A DNA stretch of 21,480 nt from an uncultured Eubacteriales bacterium (GTDB taxonomy: Bacteria > Bacillota > Clostridia > Oscillospirales > Acutalibacteraceae). Both the position numbers and the translations under genes were made by a program. Below the pieces are notes generated by a model. That model was not told where the DNA came from. It worked only from the letters and a program-made list of their open reading frames with translations, and searched no databases. The stretch covers positions 1-21,480 of the forward strand of contig ONWY01000003.1 in NCBI GenBank assembly GCA_900321665.1. Reading direction: 5' to 3'. Positions 13,089 to 20,370 of the stretch are shown here, one piece after another (position 1 is the first letter of the stretch; each line of letters opens with the position of its first letter).

Positions 13089-13574
13089 TTATCCTTCTCG
13101 GCGGTAATCGCTTTTGCCGCCGGTTTTTTCAAGTAGTTTTACTTCTTCTATTACCATGCTTCTATCTATGGCTTTGCACATATCATACACGGTCAGCGCG
13201 GCAATGCCGGCGCCGGTGAGCGCTTCCATTTCAATACCGGTTTTGTAAGAACACTTGGCGCGCACAAAAATGGCGAGGGTGCTATCATTCTCTTTTTCAA
13301 AATCCACCGTCACACTGTCTATCGGAATATTGTGGCACAGAGGAATAAGTTCACTCGTTTTCTTTGCCCCCATAATGCCGGCAATGCGGGCGGCGGAAAG
13401 CCCGTCACCCTTTTTCAGGTTGGCAGTCAATAGTGCCTGCAGGGTTGCAGGTTGCATTTTAATTTTGGCATATGCCGTGGCATGGCGGGCGGTCACTTCT
13501 TTGCCGCCTACATCTACCATCACGGCTTCACCGTTTTCGTTAATATGGCTGAATGTTTCTTGTTTACTGTTCAT
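13089..13574 (-). CDS. moaC: Cyclic pyranopterin monophosphate synthase MoaC
   Basis: 161 residues, the normal length. It acts after MoaA to form cyclic pyranopterin monophosphate. The substrate-binding motif KKTSELIPLCHNIPI (residues 71-85) and the catalytic GIEMEALTG...YDMCKA region, with Asp131 and Lys134 equivalent to the catalytic Asp and Lys of the E. coli enzyme, are intact. It is followed directly by moaA and separated from the moeA fusion gene by 113 bases. Confidence 0.95.
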   Translation of the reverse strand: MNSKQETFSHINENGEAVMVDVGGKEVTARHATAYAKIKMQPATLQALLTANLKKGDGLSAARIAGIMGAKKTSELIPLCHNIPIDSVTVDFEKENDSTLAIFVRAKCSYKTGIEMEALTGAGIAALTVYDMCKAIDRSMVIEEVKLLEKTGGKSDYRREG

Positions 13575-13687
13575 AAAGTATCCACCCTGTATTTTATATT
13601 TAGAGCGTAGCGGAACAAGTGTGAATGTGTCTCCTAACTCAATTCTTCATTTTTCATTTTTCATTCTTCACTGCGAGCAACGCGAGC
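13575..13687. other. Gap between moeA-PBP and moaC with array-like debris
   Basis: The only sizeable break in the operon. It holds ATTCTTC/ATTTTTC-type direct repeats, GCGAGC twice, and the phrase TAGAGCGTAGCGGAACAAGT (13601-13620), a near copy of 12009-12028 on the other side of moaA. A weak minus-strand promoter (TTGTTC, 16 bases, TAAAAT) before moaC is possible. Confidence 0.5.
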
Positions 13688-15562
13688 TTAAAATACATAT
13701 CCGCCCAATTGCGTTAACCGCTCTTGAAATGCCTCGCTCTCCAGCACCTCAAAAAATGCTTTTACCATCGGGTTTTCAAGATAACGGCTGTCCACCAAAA
13801 ATTCATAGGTTTCATTACAAATGGGTATAAAATCAAGGTCATACATCTTTGCCGCCGAGTAAATGCCGAGCCCTGCATCGGCATTGCCTGCCGCAATGAG
13901 TGCGGCAACGGCGGTGTGGGTGTATTCTTCATTGCGGTAGCCCTCAATCTCGCGGGGGGATAATCCGTTTTGTTCGAGCAAATAATCACACAGTATGCGG
14001 GTACCGGCACCGCGCTGGCGGTTAACATAGCGCACATTTTTAATATCTTTAAATGTCTGAATGCCAAGCGGATTGCCCTTTTGCACCATTAACCCCTGCA
14101 CTCTGCCAACGCCTTTTTTTATCACGGCGCCGCCGGCGGGAAAGTTCTTTGCTACATAAGAACGGTTGTACTCTCCCGTTGCGGTGTCCAACAGGTGAAT
14201 GCCGCCCAAATGCGCCAAGCCGCTTTTTACGGCGTGGATGGCGCCCATACTGCCCACATGGGTGGAGCATACGCGAAACGGTGCGCCGGCTTTTGCCAAA
14301 AAATTCGCCGCTTCATCAATCAGCGGGTCATGACTGCCGCTGATAATGAGGGTGTTTTTAATTTCATTTAGCGGTTTTAACAGGCGAATTTGTACTGTGT
14401 CGCCCGCTTCTAAACCTTCGCGGTTTTGCGGTACTATCAGCACGCCGTCCGCCTTTGTGAAACTTGTAATCACCCCGGCGCCGCGTGAGAGCGGGGTAGC
14501 GGTCAGTTTTGAACCGATTTCACCGAGACTGACGCGGATGTATTCGCTGTATTTGAGAGAAGATACAATTTTTTTGGCAAGCACGGCGTCAACATATTCT
14601 TTTTGTGAAAGCGCCTTGCCGTAGTATACATCCATCACTTCCTGCACAATTTCATCCATAATCACGATTGCCGAAACCGGGTAGCCCGGTAGACCGATAA
14701 CCGGTTTTGCATTCACTTCGCCGAGCACCGCGGGTTTGCCGGGTTTGATGGCGATGCCGTGCACACAAACCCTGCCGAGCGTATCAATAATTTCGCAAGT
14801 GTAATCATCTCGCCCGGCAGAGGAACCGGCGCTGATTAAAACCATATCGCATTCCGCAAGCGCCGTGGTGAGGGCATGCGCAATGCGCTCTTTTTTATCG
14901 GGCGTGATGGGGTAAATGCGTGCTTCTGCCGCAAAGCCCTGTAACATGCCTTTAAAAACGGTAGAGTTAAATTCAATAATGTCGCCTTTTGCGGGCGCCG
15001 ATGTCGGCGGAACAATTTCATCGCCTGTCGGGATAATGCCGACAAGCGGCTTTTTGTATACCTCGGTTTCGGTAATGCCGCCGGCAAGCAGTGCCCCGCA
15101 TAGGGAAGGAGTGAGTACGGTCCCCGCAGGGGCAATCATATCACCCATACAAATATCTTCGCCCACTTGCCGCACATTTTGCCACGGCACCACAGGAGCA
15201 ATGATTTTCTCGTTACCGTCGCCGCATTCCATTAAATCCTCTACCATTATCACGGCGTCACAGCCGTCCGGCAAAGGGTCTCCGGTGTCTACCACCACAT
15301 AATCCTCGGGTGTGAGGGTGAGCGGTGTGCGTTCGCTTGCCGCAAAGGTTTTTGAGGCTTTCACTGCCACTCCGTCCATCGCCGAGGCATTGTAGTGCGG
15401 GGAGCAGATATGCGCATAGGCGGCATTTTTGAGCATTCTGCCGCAAGCGTCGCTCACTGCAACAAACTCGGTTGCCGCCGTGAAGCCGACCTCTTTTAAA
15501 TGTGAAAAGTAGATATTTTTTGCCTGTTCAACAGGCAGATTGTTTAAATAGTTATGTTTCAT
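13688..15562 (-). CDS. MoeA fused to a C-terminal PBP-like domain
   Basis: 624 residues in two parts. Residues 1 to about 405 form a MoeA molybdotransferase: SAMDGVAV, VDTGDPLPDGCDAVIMVED, GIIPTGDEIV, ISAGSSAGRDDYT, IKPGKPAVLG and GLPGYPVSA. The rest (from about TLIISGSHDPLIDEAANFL) is a periplasmic-binding-protein-like domain of the PBP_like family, with IHLLDTATGEYN and VNRQRGAGTR, here cytoplasmic. MoeA inserts molybdate or tungstate into adenylated molybdopterin; the added domain may bind the oxyanion or sense it. The ATG overlaps the stop of the upstream moeA by four bases. This fusion is known from Clostridia and archaea. Confidence 0.92.
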   Translation of the reverse strand: MKHNYLNNLPVEQAKNIYFSHLKEVGFTAATEFVAVSDACGRMLKNAAYAHICSPHYNASAMDGVAVKASKTFAASERTPLTLTPEDYVVVDTGDPLPDGCDAVIMVEDLMECGDGNEKIIAPVVPWQNVRQVGEDICMGDMIAPAGTVLTPSLCGALLAGGITETEVYKKPLVGIIPTGDEIVPPTSAPAKGDIIEFNSTVFKGMLQGFAAEARIYPITPDKKERIAHALTTALAECDMVLISAGSSAGRDDYTCEIIDTLGRVCVHGIAIKPGKPAVLGEVNAKPVIGLPGYPVSAIVIMDEIVQEVMDVYYGKALSQKEYVDAVLAKKIVSSLKYSEYIRVSLGEIGSKLTATPLSRGAGVITSFTKADGVLIVPQNREGLEAGDTVQIRLLKPLNEIKNTLIISGSHDPLIDEAANFLAKAGAPFRVCSTHVGSMGAIHAVKSGLAHLGGIHLLDTATGEYNRSYVAKNFPAGGAVIKKGVGRVQGLMVQKGNPLGIQTFKDIKNVRYVNRQRGAGTRILCDYLLEQNGLSPREIEGYRNEEYTHTAVAALIAAGNADAGLGIYSAAKMYDLDFIPICNETYEFLVDSRYLENPMVKAFFEVLESEAFQERLTQLGGYVF

Positions 15563-16752
15563 AGTTTGTACACTTCCACTTCGGTTCCTTTTTCCACACC
15601 CTCACTGTTTCTGTCAATACCAATAAAGCCTTGCGCTTCGCACAAAACAGAAATAATGCCCGATTTGGTGTGTACGGGAACAAGTTCACCTGTTTCGTTA
15701 TATGTTACGCAAAGAAATTCTTCTCTGCCGTGGTTAGAGGGAATATTGAGTGCAAGCCTTGCCCTGTTTGTCGGTTTTTCGACAGGGGCGCCTGTTAAAA
15801 AGCGAATGTACTCGCTGACAATCAGGCGAAACACAAAGTATGCAGCAAGCGGATGTCCCGGTAAGCCGAATACCGGTTTTCCCTGCACCTTACCGAAAAT
15901 GGTAGGTTTGCCGGGTTTCATGGCAATGCCGTGAAAATACACTTTACCCAATGTGTCTAAAATGTCGACCGTCATATCTTTTGTGCCTGCGGAAGAACCG
16001 CCGGAAATGAGCACAATGTCTGCTTTATTGATACATTCTTTGAGGGCGGCGAGAATGGTTTCTCTCTCATCCTTCACGGCGCCGTAGGGCAACACCGTGC
16101 AGCCGCGTGCTGTTGCCGCGGCGGTGAGCAGGTGCGTGTTGACATCGCGAATTTGCCCCGGTTGCGGTGCGCCGCTCACAATTTCATCACCGGTAGAAAG
16201 TATGGCAATAACAGGCATTTTAAATACCGGCACTTCCATTATGCCGAGCGCCGCAAGCACCCCCGTTTCCGCCGTCGTGATGCGGGTGCCTTTTTTGAGC
16301 GCCGTAGTGCCTGAAAGAATATCGTCACCCTTTTTGGTAATGTTCTCAAAGGGCGCGACGGATTTGTATACCAAACACAGGTTGTCGGCGGTATCGGTGT
16401 GTTCTACCATAACGGCGGCGTCGGCGCCGGGCGGGAGCATCCCGCCGGTAGAGATTTTGGCGCACTGCCCGCTTTTTAAAGGGAAGGCGGCATGTTCGCC
16501 CATATGGATTTCGCCTATGATTTCCAGTTGTGCCGGTGCCGCATCCGTAGCGCCGAAGGTGTCGGCAGCCTTTACGGCATAGCCGTCAACCGTGGTGCGG
16601 TCAAATGACGGCACATTTTCGACAGATACAATATCTTCCGCAAGCGTTCTGCCGAGTGATTCTTGTAGCGGTACGCTTTCGACTGCTAAAATCTGCGTTG
16701 TATTCTCTTTGATTATCTGTAAAGCATCTTGCCTTGTCACTACTTGCAGCAT
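15559..16752 (-). CDS. moeA: Molybdopterin molybdotransferase MoeA
   Basis: 397 residues, the standard single MoeA length. Motifs: SFDRTTVDGYAV, ISTGGMLPPGADAAVMVEHT, ILSTGDEIV, ISGGSSAGTKDMT, AMKPGKPTIFG and GLPGHPLAAYF. It catalyses metal insertion into adenylated molybdopterin. ATG 16752 was chosen because it overlaps the tupC stop by one base (TAATG) with a G-rich site before it; a GTG at 16764 is the alternative. Two different MoeA proteins in one operon may divide the work between tungsten and molybdenum, or between metals and partner enzymes (inference). Confidence 0.93.
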   Translation of the reverse strand: MLQVVTRQDALQIIKENTTQILAVESVPLQESLGRTLAEDIVSVENVPSFDRTTVDGYAVKAADTFGATDAAPAQLEIIGEIHMGEHAAFPLKSGQCAKISTGGMLPPGADAAVMVEHTDTADNLCLVYKSVAPFENITKKGDDILSGTTALKKGTRITTAETGVLAALGIMEVPVFKMPVIAILSTGDEIVSGAPQPGQIRDVNTHLLTAAATARGCTVLPYGAVKDERETILAALKECINKADIVLISGGSSAGTKDMTVDILDTLGKVYFHGIAMKPGKPTIFGKVQGKPVFGLPGHPLAAYFVFRLIVSEYIRFLTGAPVEKPTNRARLALNIPSNHGREEFLCVTYNETGELVPVHTKSGIISVLCEAQGFIGIDRNSEGVEKGTEVEVYKL

Positions 16753-17405
16753 TATATTTTCCACCCCGTAATAAAACTTTTTGCCCAGTCGCTCTCCGGG
16801 TGCGTCAGTACTTCTTTGGGCTCACCGTCGGCGGCTATTTCACCGTCGCCTAAAATGATAAGCCGTTCACCGCCTGCCGTGGCAAGCAGGGGAGAGTGTG
16901 TGCTCATTATCAGCGTGCAGTCGTTTTCCGCGCGGTATGCCTTAACAGCGTTCAAAACAATTTCCGTCCCCTTCGCATCGCAAGCGCTTGTCGGCTCATC
17001 GAGCAAAAGCAAATCGCATTTTTGAGCGAGCACGCGGCACAGCGCCAGGCGTTGCAGTTCGCCCCCCGAAAGCGAAGAAGCCTTCTTTTCTTTTAAATGC
17101 GCCAATTCCATCGTTTCAAGCAAGTGTAGTGCCGTATTTTCATCAGCCCCGGCGAGGGTAATGTTTTTGATTAAATTGCCGCGAAAGGCATAACTTTGCT
17201 GCGGCAGGTACCGTGTTTTTTGCGGTAATGTCAAATTGCCATCGGTCGCTTTTAAAGTGCCGGCAAGAATTTTGATTAATGTAGTTTTACCGCTACCGTT
17301 GGCGCCCGCAAGCACCGTGGAAGAACCGTTTTCAAAACGGAGAGACGGAATGCTTAAAACCGTTCGCTCGCCGTATATCTTTTTTAAATCTTGTATCTCA
17401 ATCAT
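16752..17405 (-). CDS. tupC: Tungstate ABC transporter ATP-binding protein
   Basis: 217 residues. Walker A GANGSGKTT (34-42), Q-loop LPQQ, signature LSGGELQ (112-118), Walker B DLLLLDEPT (131-139) and the switch His in MSTHS. It drives uptake through the TupB permease. The C-terminal regulatory extension found in ModC-type ATPases is missing, as is usual for TupC. The start overlaps the permease gene by eight bases. Confidence 0.9.
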   Translation of the reverse strand: MIEIQDLKKIYGERTVLSIPSLRFENGSSTVLAGANGSGKTTLIKILAGTLKATDGNLTLPQKTRYLPQQSYAFRGNLIKNITLAGADENTALHLLETMELAHLKEKKASSLSGGELQRLALCRVLAQKCDLLLLDEPTSACDAKGTEIVLNAVKAYRAENDCTLIMSTHSPLLATAGGERLIILGDGEIAADGEPKEVLTHPESDWAKSFITGWKI

Positions 17406-18084
17406 GTTTCGGCTCCTTTACGGCAAGGGAGGCAACGGCGTTTACAATAAATGCAATTAAAAGTAAGATGATACCGAGTGCGAGTGCAAACGAAAAATTG
17501 CCTTTGTTGGTTTCGAGCATAATCGCCGTTGTCATAACTCTCGTTTTCCACTGAATGTTGCCGCCGACAATGCTTACGGCACCGACCTCTGCAATAGAGC
17601 GCCCGAAAGCGGTGAGCACGACCGAAAAAAGCGATGCGCGCCCTTCGCTGATGCACAGCGCGGCGGTTTTGAATTTAGAAAAACCGAGTCCCTCGGCGGT
17701 TTCAATCACCGGTTTGGAACTGCCTTCAATAAAAGAAGAAGTGAGCGCAACCACAATCGGCGTAATTAAGAGTACTTGCGCAATCACCATCACATTGACC
17801 GTAAACAGCAGGTTTAAACTGCCGAAGGGGCCGTAATGGGTAAAAAGTACATACACGAATAAGCCTGCCACAACAGGAGGCAAGCCCATTAGTGTGTGTA
17901 CTGTTTTTTTAATCAGTGATTTACCTTTAAAGTGTTTTGTTCCCAAAAGCGCTCCGAGAGGGAGCCCTATTAAGCACGAAATAACCGTGCTTAATAGGGA
18001 CATCCTCATCGTCACACCGATAATTTGCCAAAGTTCTTTATCGAAAGAGAGCAATAAAGCAAATGCTTGTTTGATGCTTTCCAT
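17398..18084 (-). CDS. tupB: Tungstate ABC transporter permease
   Basis: 228 residues with about five to six transmembrane segments of the binding-protein-dependent permease type. The TupB-typical stretch AFGRSIAEVGAVSIVGGNI, followed by TRVMTTAIMLET, is intact and contains the coupling loop region (EGLGFSKFKTA is the EAA-like motif). Starts three bases after the tupA stop with little ribosome site of its own, so it probably depends on translation of tupA. Confidence 0.92.
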   Translation of the reverse strand: MESIKQAFALLLSFDKELWQIIGVTMRMSLLSTVISCLIGLPLGALLGTKHFKGKSLIKKTVHTLMGLPPVVAGLFVYVLFTHYGPFGSLNLLFTVNVMVIAQVLLITPIVVALTSSFIEGSSKPVIETAEGLGFSKFKTAALCISEGRASLFSVVLTAFGRSIAEVGAVSIVGGNIQWKTRVMTTAIMLETNKGNFSFALALGIILLLIAFIVNAVASLAVKEPKHD

Positions 18085-18087
18085 CGC

Positions 18088-18951
18088 TTATTTTTCAAGC
18101 AAGGTAAACAGGGATACACCGTATTCTTCCTGCCCGTAAGCGGCAATGAGTTTTGCAGCTTCATCGCCGAGCATCCAATCAATGAGTGCTTTTGCACCCT
18201 CTGTATTGAGCCCGTCAACCTTTTTGGGGTTAACTGCGATGAGGGAGTAGGTGTTCTTCATATCTTCGCCCTTTTCGAGTAAGAGCGTGATGCTTAAATC
18301 TTTCTGCATGGAAAGGAAGGTTGCTTTGTCCGTTAAGCAATAGCCGTTCATTTCGTTTGCCATCGTTAAGCAATCGCCCATACCTTTGCCGGCGCTGATG
18401 TACCAATCATCTTTTTCGGGATTCGGCTCTTTGCCTTCGCCCCAAATTTTGAGTTCCGCTTTGTGTGTGCCGCTGTCGTCACCGCGGGAGATGAATTTGG
18501 AACCGCTTTCCTTAATTTTGGCAAATGCGCTTGCCGCGTCTGCACAATTCTTAATGCCTGCCGGGTCATCTTTCGGGCCTACAATCACAAAGTAATTGTA
18601 CATAAAGGGGAGTCTTTCAACGCCGTAGCCCTTTTGAATGAATTCTTCTTCAGATTGTTTTGCGTGCACGAGAATTAAGTCTGCATTCCCGTCCTCCGCC
18701 TTTTGAATGGCGGCACCGGTACCTGCCGATTGTACTTCTACCTTGTAGCCGGTTTCTTTTTCAAAAACAGGCAACAGGTAGGGAAGTAATCCCGAGTCGT
18801 TGACCGAAGTGGTGGTTGAAAGGCGAATGACCGCATTTTCGGGTGCTGCCGCTGTGGTTGCCGCGGTGGTGGTTTCCTCTGTTTTTGCACCGCAGGCGGC
18901 GAATGATAAAACCATTACCACAGCCAAAAGAATCGCTAATACTTTTTTCAT
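18088..18951 (-). CDS. tupA: Tungstate-binding lipoprotein TupA
   Basis: 287 residues. A signal peptide ends at FAAC with lipid Cys20, followed by a Thr/Ala-rich linker. The mature protein starts IRLSTTTSVNDSGLL, which contains the TTTS motif used by TupA to bind tungstate, and has SRGDDSGTHKAE, another family hallmark. It delivers tungstate to TupB/TupC with high affinity. Start 18951 is set by AAAAGGAG seven bases upstream; that ribosome site can be paired with the 5' end of the leader. First gene of an operon running to moaA. Confidence 0.95.
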   Translation of the reverse strand: MKKVLAILLAVVMVLSFAACGAKTEETTTAATTAAAPENAVIRLSTTTSVNDSGLLPYLLPVFEKETGYKVEVQSAGTGAAIQKAEDGNADLILVHAKQSEEEFIQKGYGVERLPFMYNYFVIVGPKDDPAGIKNCADAASAFAKIKESGSKFISRGDDSGTHKAELKIWGEGKEPNPEKDDWYISAGKGMGDCLTMANEMNGYCLTDKATFLSMQKDLSITLLLEKGEDMKNTYSLIAVNPKKVDGLNTEGAKALIDWMLGDEAAKLIAAYGQEEYGVSLFTLLEK

Positions 18952-18956
18952 GATAC

Positions 18957-19100
18957 TACTCCTTTTCAAACACGGAAGGCAAGCGCGTTTCCCCGCTAAC
19001 CCTTAGCCAAATGCGCAAAGGCGCCTGTTATTTTTGGCATTGCCTGCACCCGCCTGTGCCGGTGTAAACATCTGCAGGTAGCCGATGCAGGTCGAAAAGT
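18957..19100 (-). promoter_or_regulatory. Structured leader of the tup-moe-moa operon; candidate cofactor riboswitch
   Basis: The leader is about 150 nt and GC-rich, unlike the AT-rich promoter before it. On the minus strand CTTTTC at its very 5' end (19099-19094) is complementary to GAAAAG of the tupA ribosome site (18967-18962), and GATAC (19103-19099) to GTATC just before the start codon (18956-18952). Inside are GCCAAA/TTTGGC, GCGC/GCGC, GCTAA/TTAGC, GGC/GCC and CCTGCA/TGCAGG pairings. This is riboswitch-like architecture. A Moco/Tuco-type RNA is the natural candidate, since that class is known upstream of such genes, but I could not confirm its consensus by eye. Confidence 0.5.
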
Positions 19101-19106
19101 ATCAGA

Positions 19107-19112
19107 ATTATA
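19107..19112 (-). promoter_or_regulatory. Extended -10 promoter of the tup operon
   Basis: Minus-strand perfect TATAAT with TGT immediately before it. The -35 is not recognisable. Transcription would start near 19100, at the beginning of the structured leader. Confidence 0.55.
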
Positions 19113-19166
19113 ACAATTCTATATACATAATAACATAAAATATAGTAACTTTAAAGACTTTTTTTA

Positions 19167-19195
19167 TTGAATGTGCTCAATAAATGTGCTATGAT
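19167..19195 (+). promoter_or_regulatory. Promoter of the mogA-thiF-aor operon
   Basis: TTGAAT (19167-19172), 17 bases, TATGAT (19190-19195). It starts transcription near 19202, which rules out an in-frame ATG at 19184 as the start of mogA and supports TTG 19217. Confidence 0.7.
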
Positions 19196-19216
19196 AAAAG
19201 AAAAGGCGGTGGTAAT

Positions 19217-19711
19217 TTGAAATTTGGAATAATTTGTGTTTCCGACAGATGTTTTCGCGGGGAATGTGAGGATAGAAGCGGTCCCGCTATCGCACAGTGT
19301 GTAGCGCCGCTTTCTACCGAAAATGCCTACCGACTGGTGCCGGATGAAAAAGAACAAATCTCTGCCGCCATTGCGGAATTGGCAGATGATTTCGGTGCCG
19401 ATGTCATTTTCACCACCGGTGGCACGGGGTTTGCCCCGCGTGATGTTACCCCAGAGGCGACCAAAGCGGTCATAGACAGGGAAGCCCCCGGTATTGCCGA
19501 AGCCATTCGGGCGCAGAGCCTCGCCATCACCAACAAGGCAATGCTTTCAAGAGCCGTTAGCGGTTTGAGGGGCAAAACGCTCATCGTGAACCTGCCGGGT
19601 AGCCCGAAAGCGGTCAAAGAGAGTATAGAAGTGGTAATTGATGTTTTGCCGCATGCGGTAGAAACCATGAGCGGCAACACGCAAAATTGCGGAGGGAACT
19701 ACGGAAAATGA
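19217..19711 (+). CDS. Molybdopterin adenylyltransferase (MogA/MoaB family)
   Basis: 164 residues. It adenylates molybdopterin, preparing it for metal insertion by MoeA. The family motif TTGGTGFAPRDVTPEAT (67-82) and the VSGLRGKTLIVNLPGSPKAV segment are intact. The start is TTG 19217, with GGCGGTGG before it and a normal protein beginning (KFGIICVSDRCFRGE). The stop overlaps the next start by four bases (ATGA). It is divergent from the tup operon, whose MoeA proteins act on its product. Confidence 0.92.
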   Translation: MKFGIICVSDRCFRGECEDRSGPAIAQCVAPLSTENAYRLVPDEKEQISAAIAELADDFGADVIFTTGGTGFAPRDVTPEATKAVIDREAPGIAEAIRAQSLAITNKAMLSRAVSGLRGKTLIVNLPGSPKAVKESIEVVIDVLPHAVETMSGNTQNCGGNYGK

Positions 19712-20370
19712 GTACAAAAGCAGACATTCAGGGTTTTGATATCAGCGCCTTTTCTGCGGCGGTCATTGGCTGCGGCGGGCTTGGCACCAATGTGGCGGTT
19801 CATCTCGCCGGTGCGGGCATCGGCAAACTGTTGTTGTGGGATTTTGACGGTGTAGAACTGCGCAATTTAAACCGCCAATTTATGTATACCGAAGAGGATG
19901 AGGGCAAAGCAAAAAGCCTTGTTTTGGCAAATAAAATCAGAGAATATGCGCCCGATTGCAAAGTGGAGAGCGTATGTATCAAAATTGAGAGTATCTCTCA
20001 ACTGTTTTCCGCCGAGAATTTTGATATTGTCATTTTAGCAGTCGATAATATCGAATGTCGCAAAATTGTGAGCGATTTTTGCGAGGAACGTAAAATCGCG
20101 TATATCAACGGCAGTGTGAACGGGTTTTACGGCACGGCATATTTGTGCATTCCCGACAAAACGCCGCCCCTGGAGGCGACAGGCGCTTTGCAAAAGAGTA
20201 ACGGAGCAGTTCTTTCACCGAGTATGAGTGTGGGCATTATCGGGGCACTGGAAGCCAAACTTGCTACCGATTATTTTTTAAAAAATCCGCATTCTGCCGG
20301 TAAACTGTATTGTTATGACGGCGAAACGATAGAAAGTTTAACGATTAAGGAGGAAACGAAGCGTGACTGA
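19708..20370 (+). CDS. ThiF/MoeB/HesA-family E1-like adenylyltransferase
   Basis: 220 residues. The N-terminal nucleotide-binding fold is complete: VIGCGGLGTNVAVHLAGAGI, LLLWDFDGVELRNLNRQ (with Asp, Arg, Gln of the ATP site) and ILAVDNIECR. Such enzymes adenylate the C-terminus of a MoaD- or ThiS-like sulfur carrier. The two CxxC zinc pairs of classical MoeB/ThiF are not present, and where many relatives have a cysteine loop this protein reads PLEATGALQKSNG. It is shorter than MoeB (about 250). Coupled to mogA and to the oxidoreductase gene, so it likely serves the tungsten cofactor or its enzyme. Confidence 0.87.
   Translation: MSTKADIQGFDISAFSAAVIGCGGLGTNVAVHLAGAGIGKLLLWDFDGVELRNLNRQFMYTEEDEGKAKSLVLANKIREYAPDCKVESVCIKIESISQLFSAENFDIVILAVDNIECRKIVSDFCEERKIAYINGSVNGFYGTAYLCIPDKTPPLEATGALQKSNGAVLSPSMSVGIIGALEAKLATDYFLKNPHSAGKLYCYDGETIESLTIKEETKRD

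Noticed and set aside
14049..15446. Several Arg/His- or Pro-rich ORFs opposite or out of frame with moeA
   Set aside because: They are shadows of the moeA fusion gene, which has complete family motifs over its whole length.
19184..19216. Upstream ATG start for mogA
   Set aside because: It overlaps the promoter -10 region, and the extra residues do not resemble the family.
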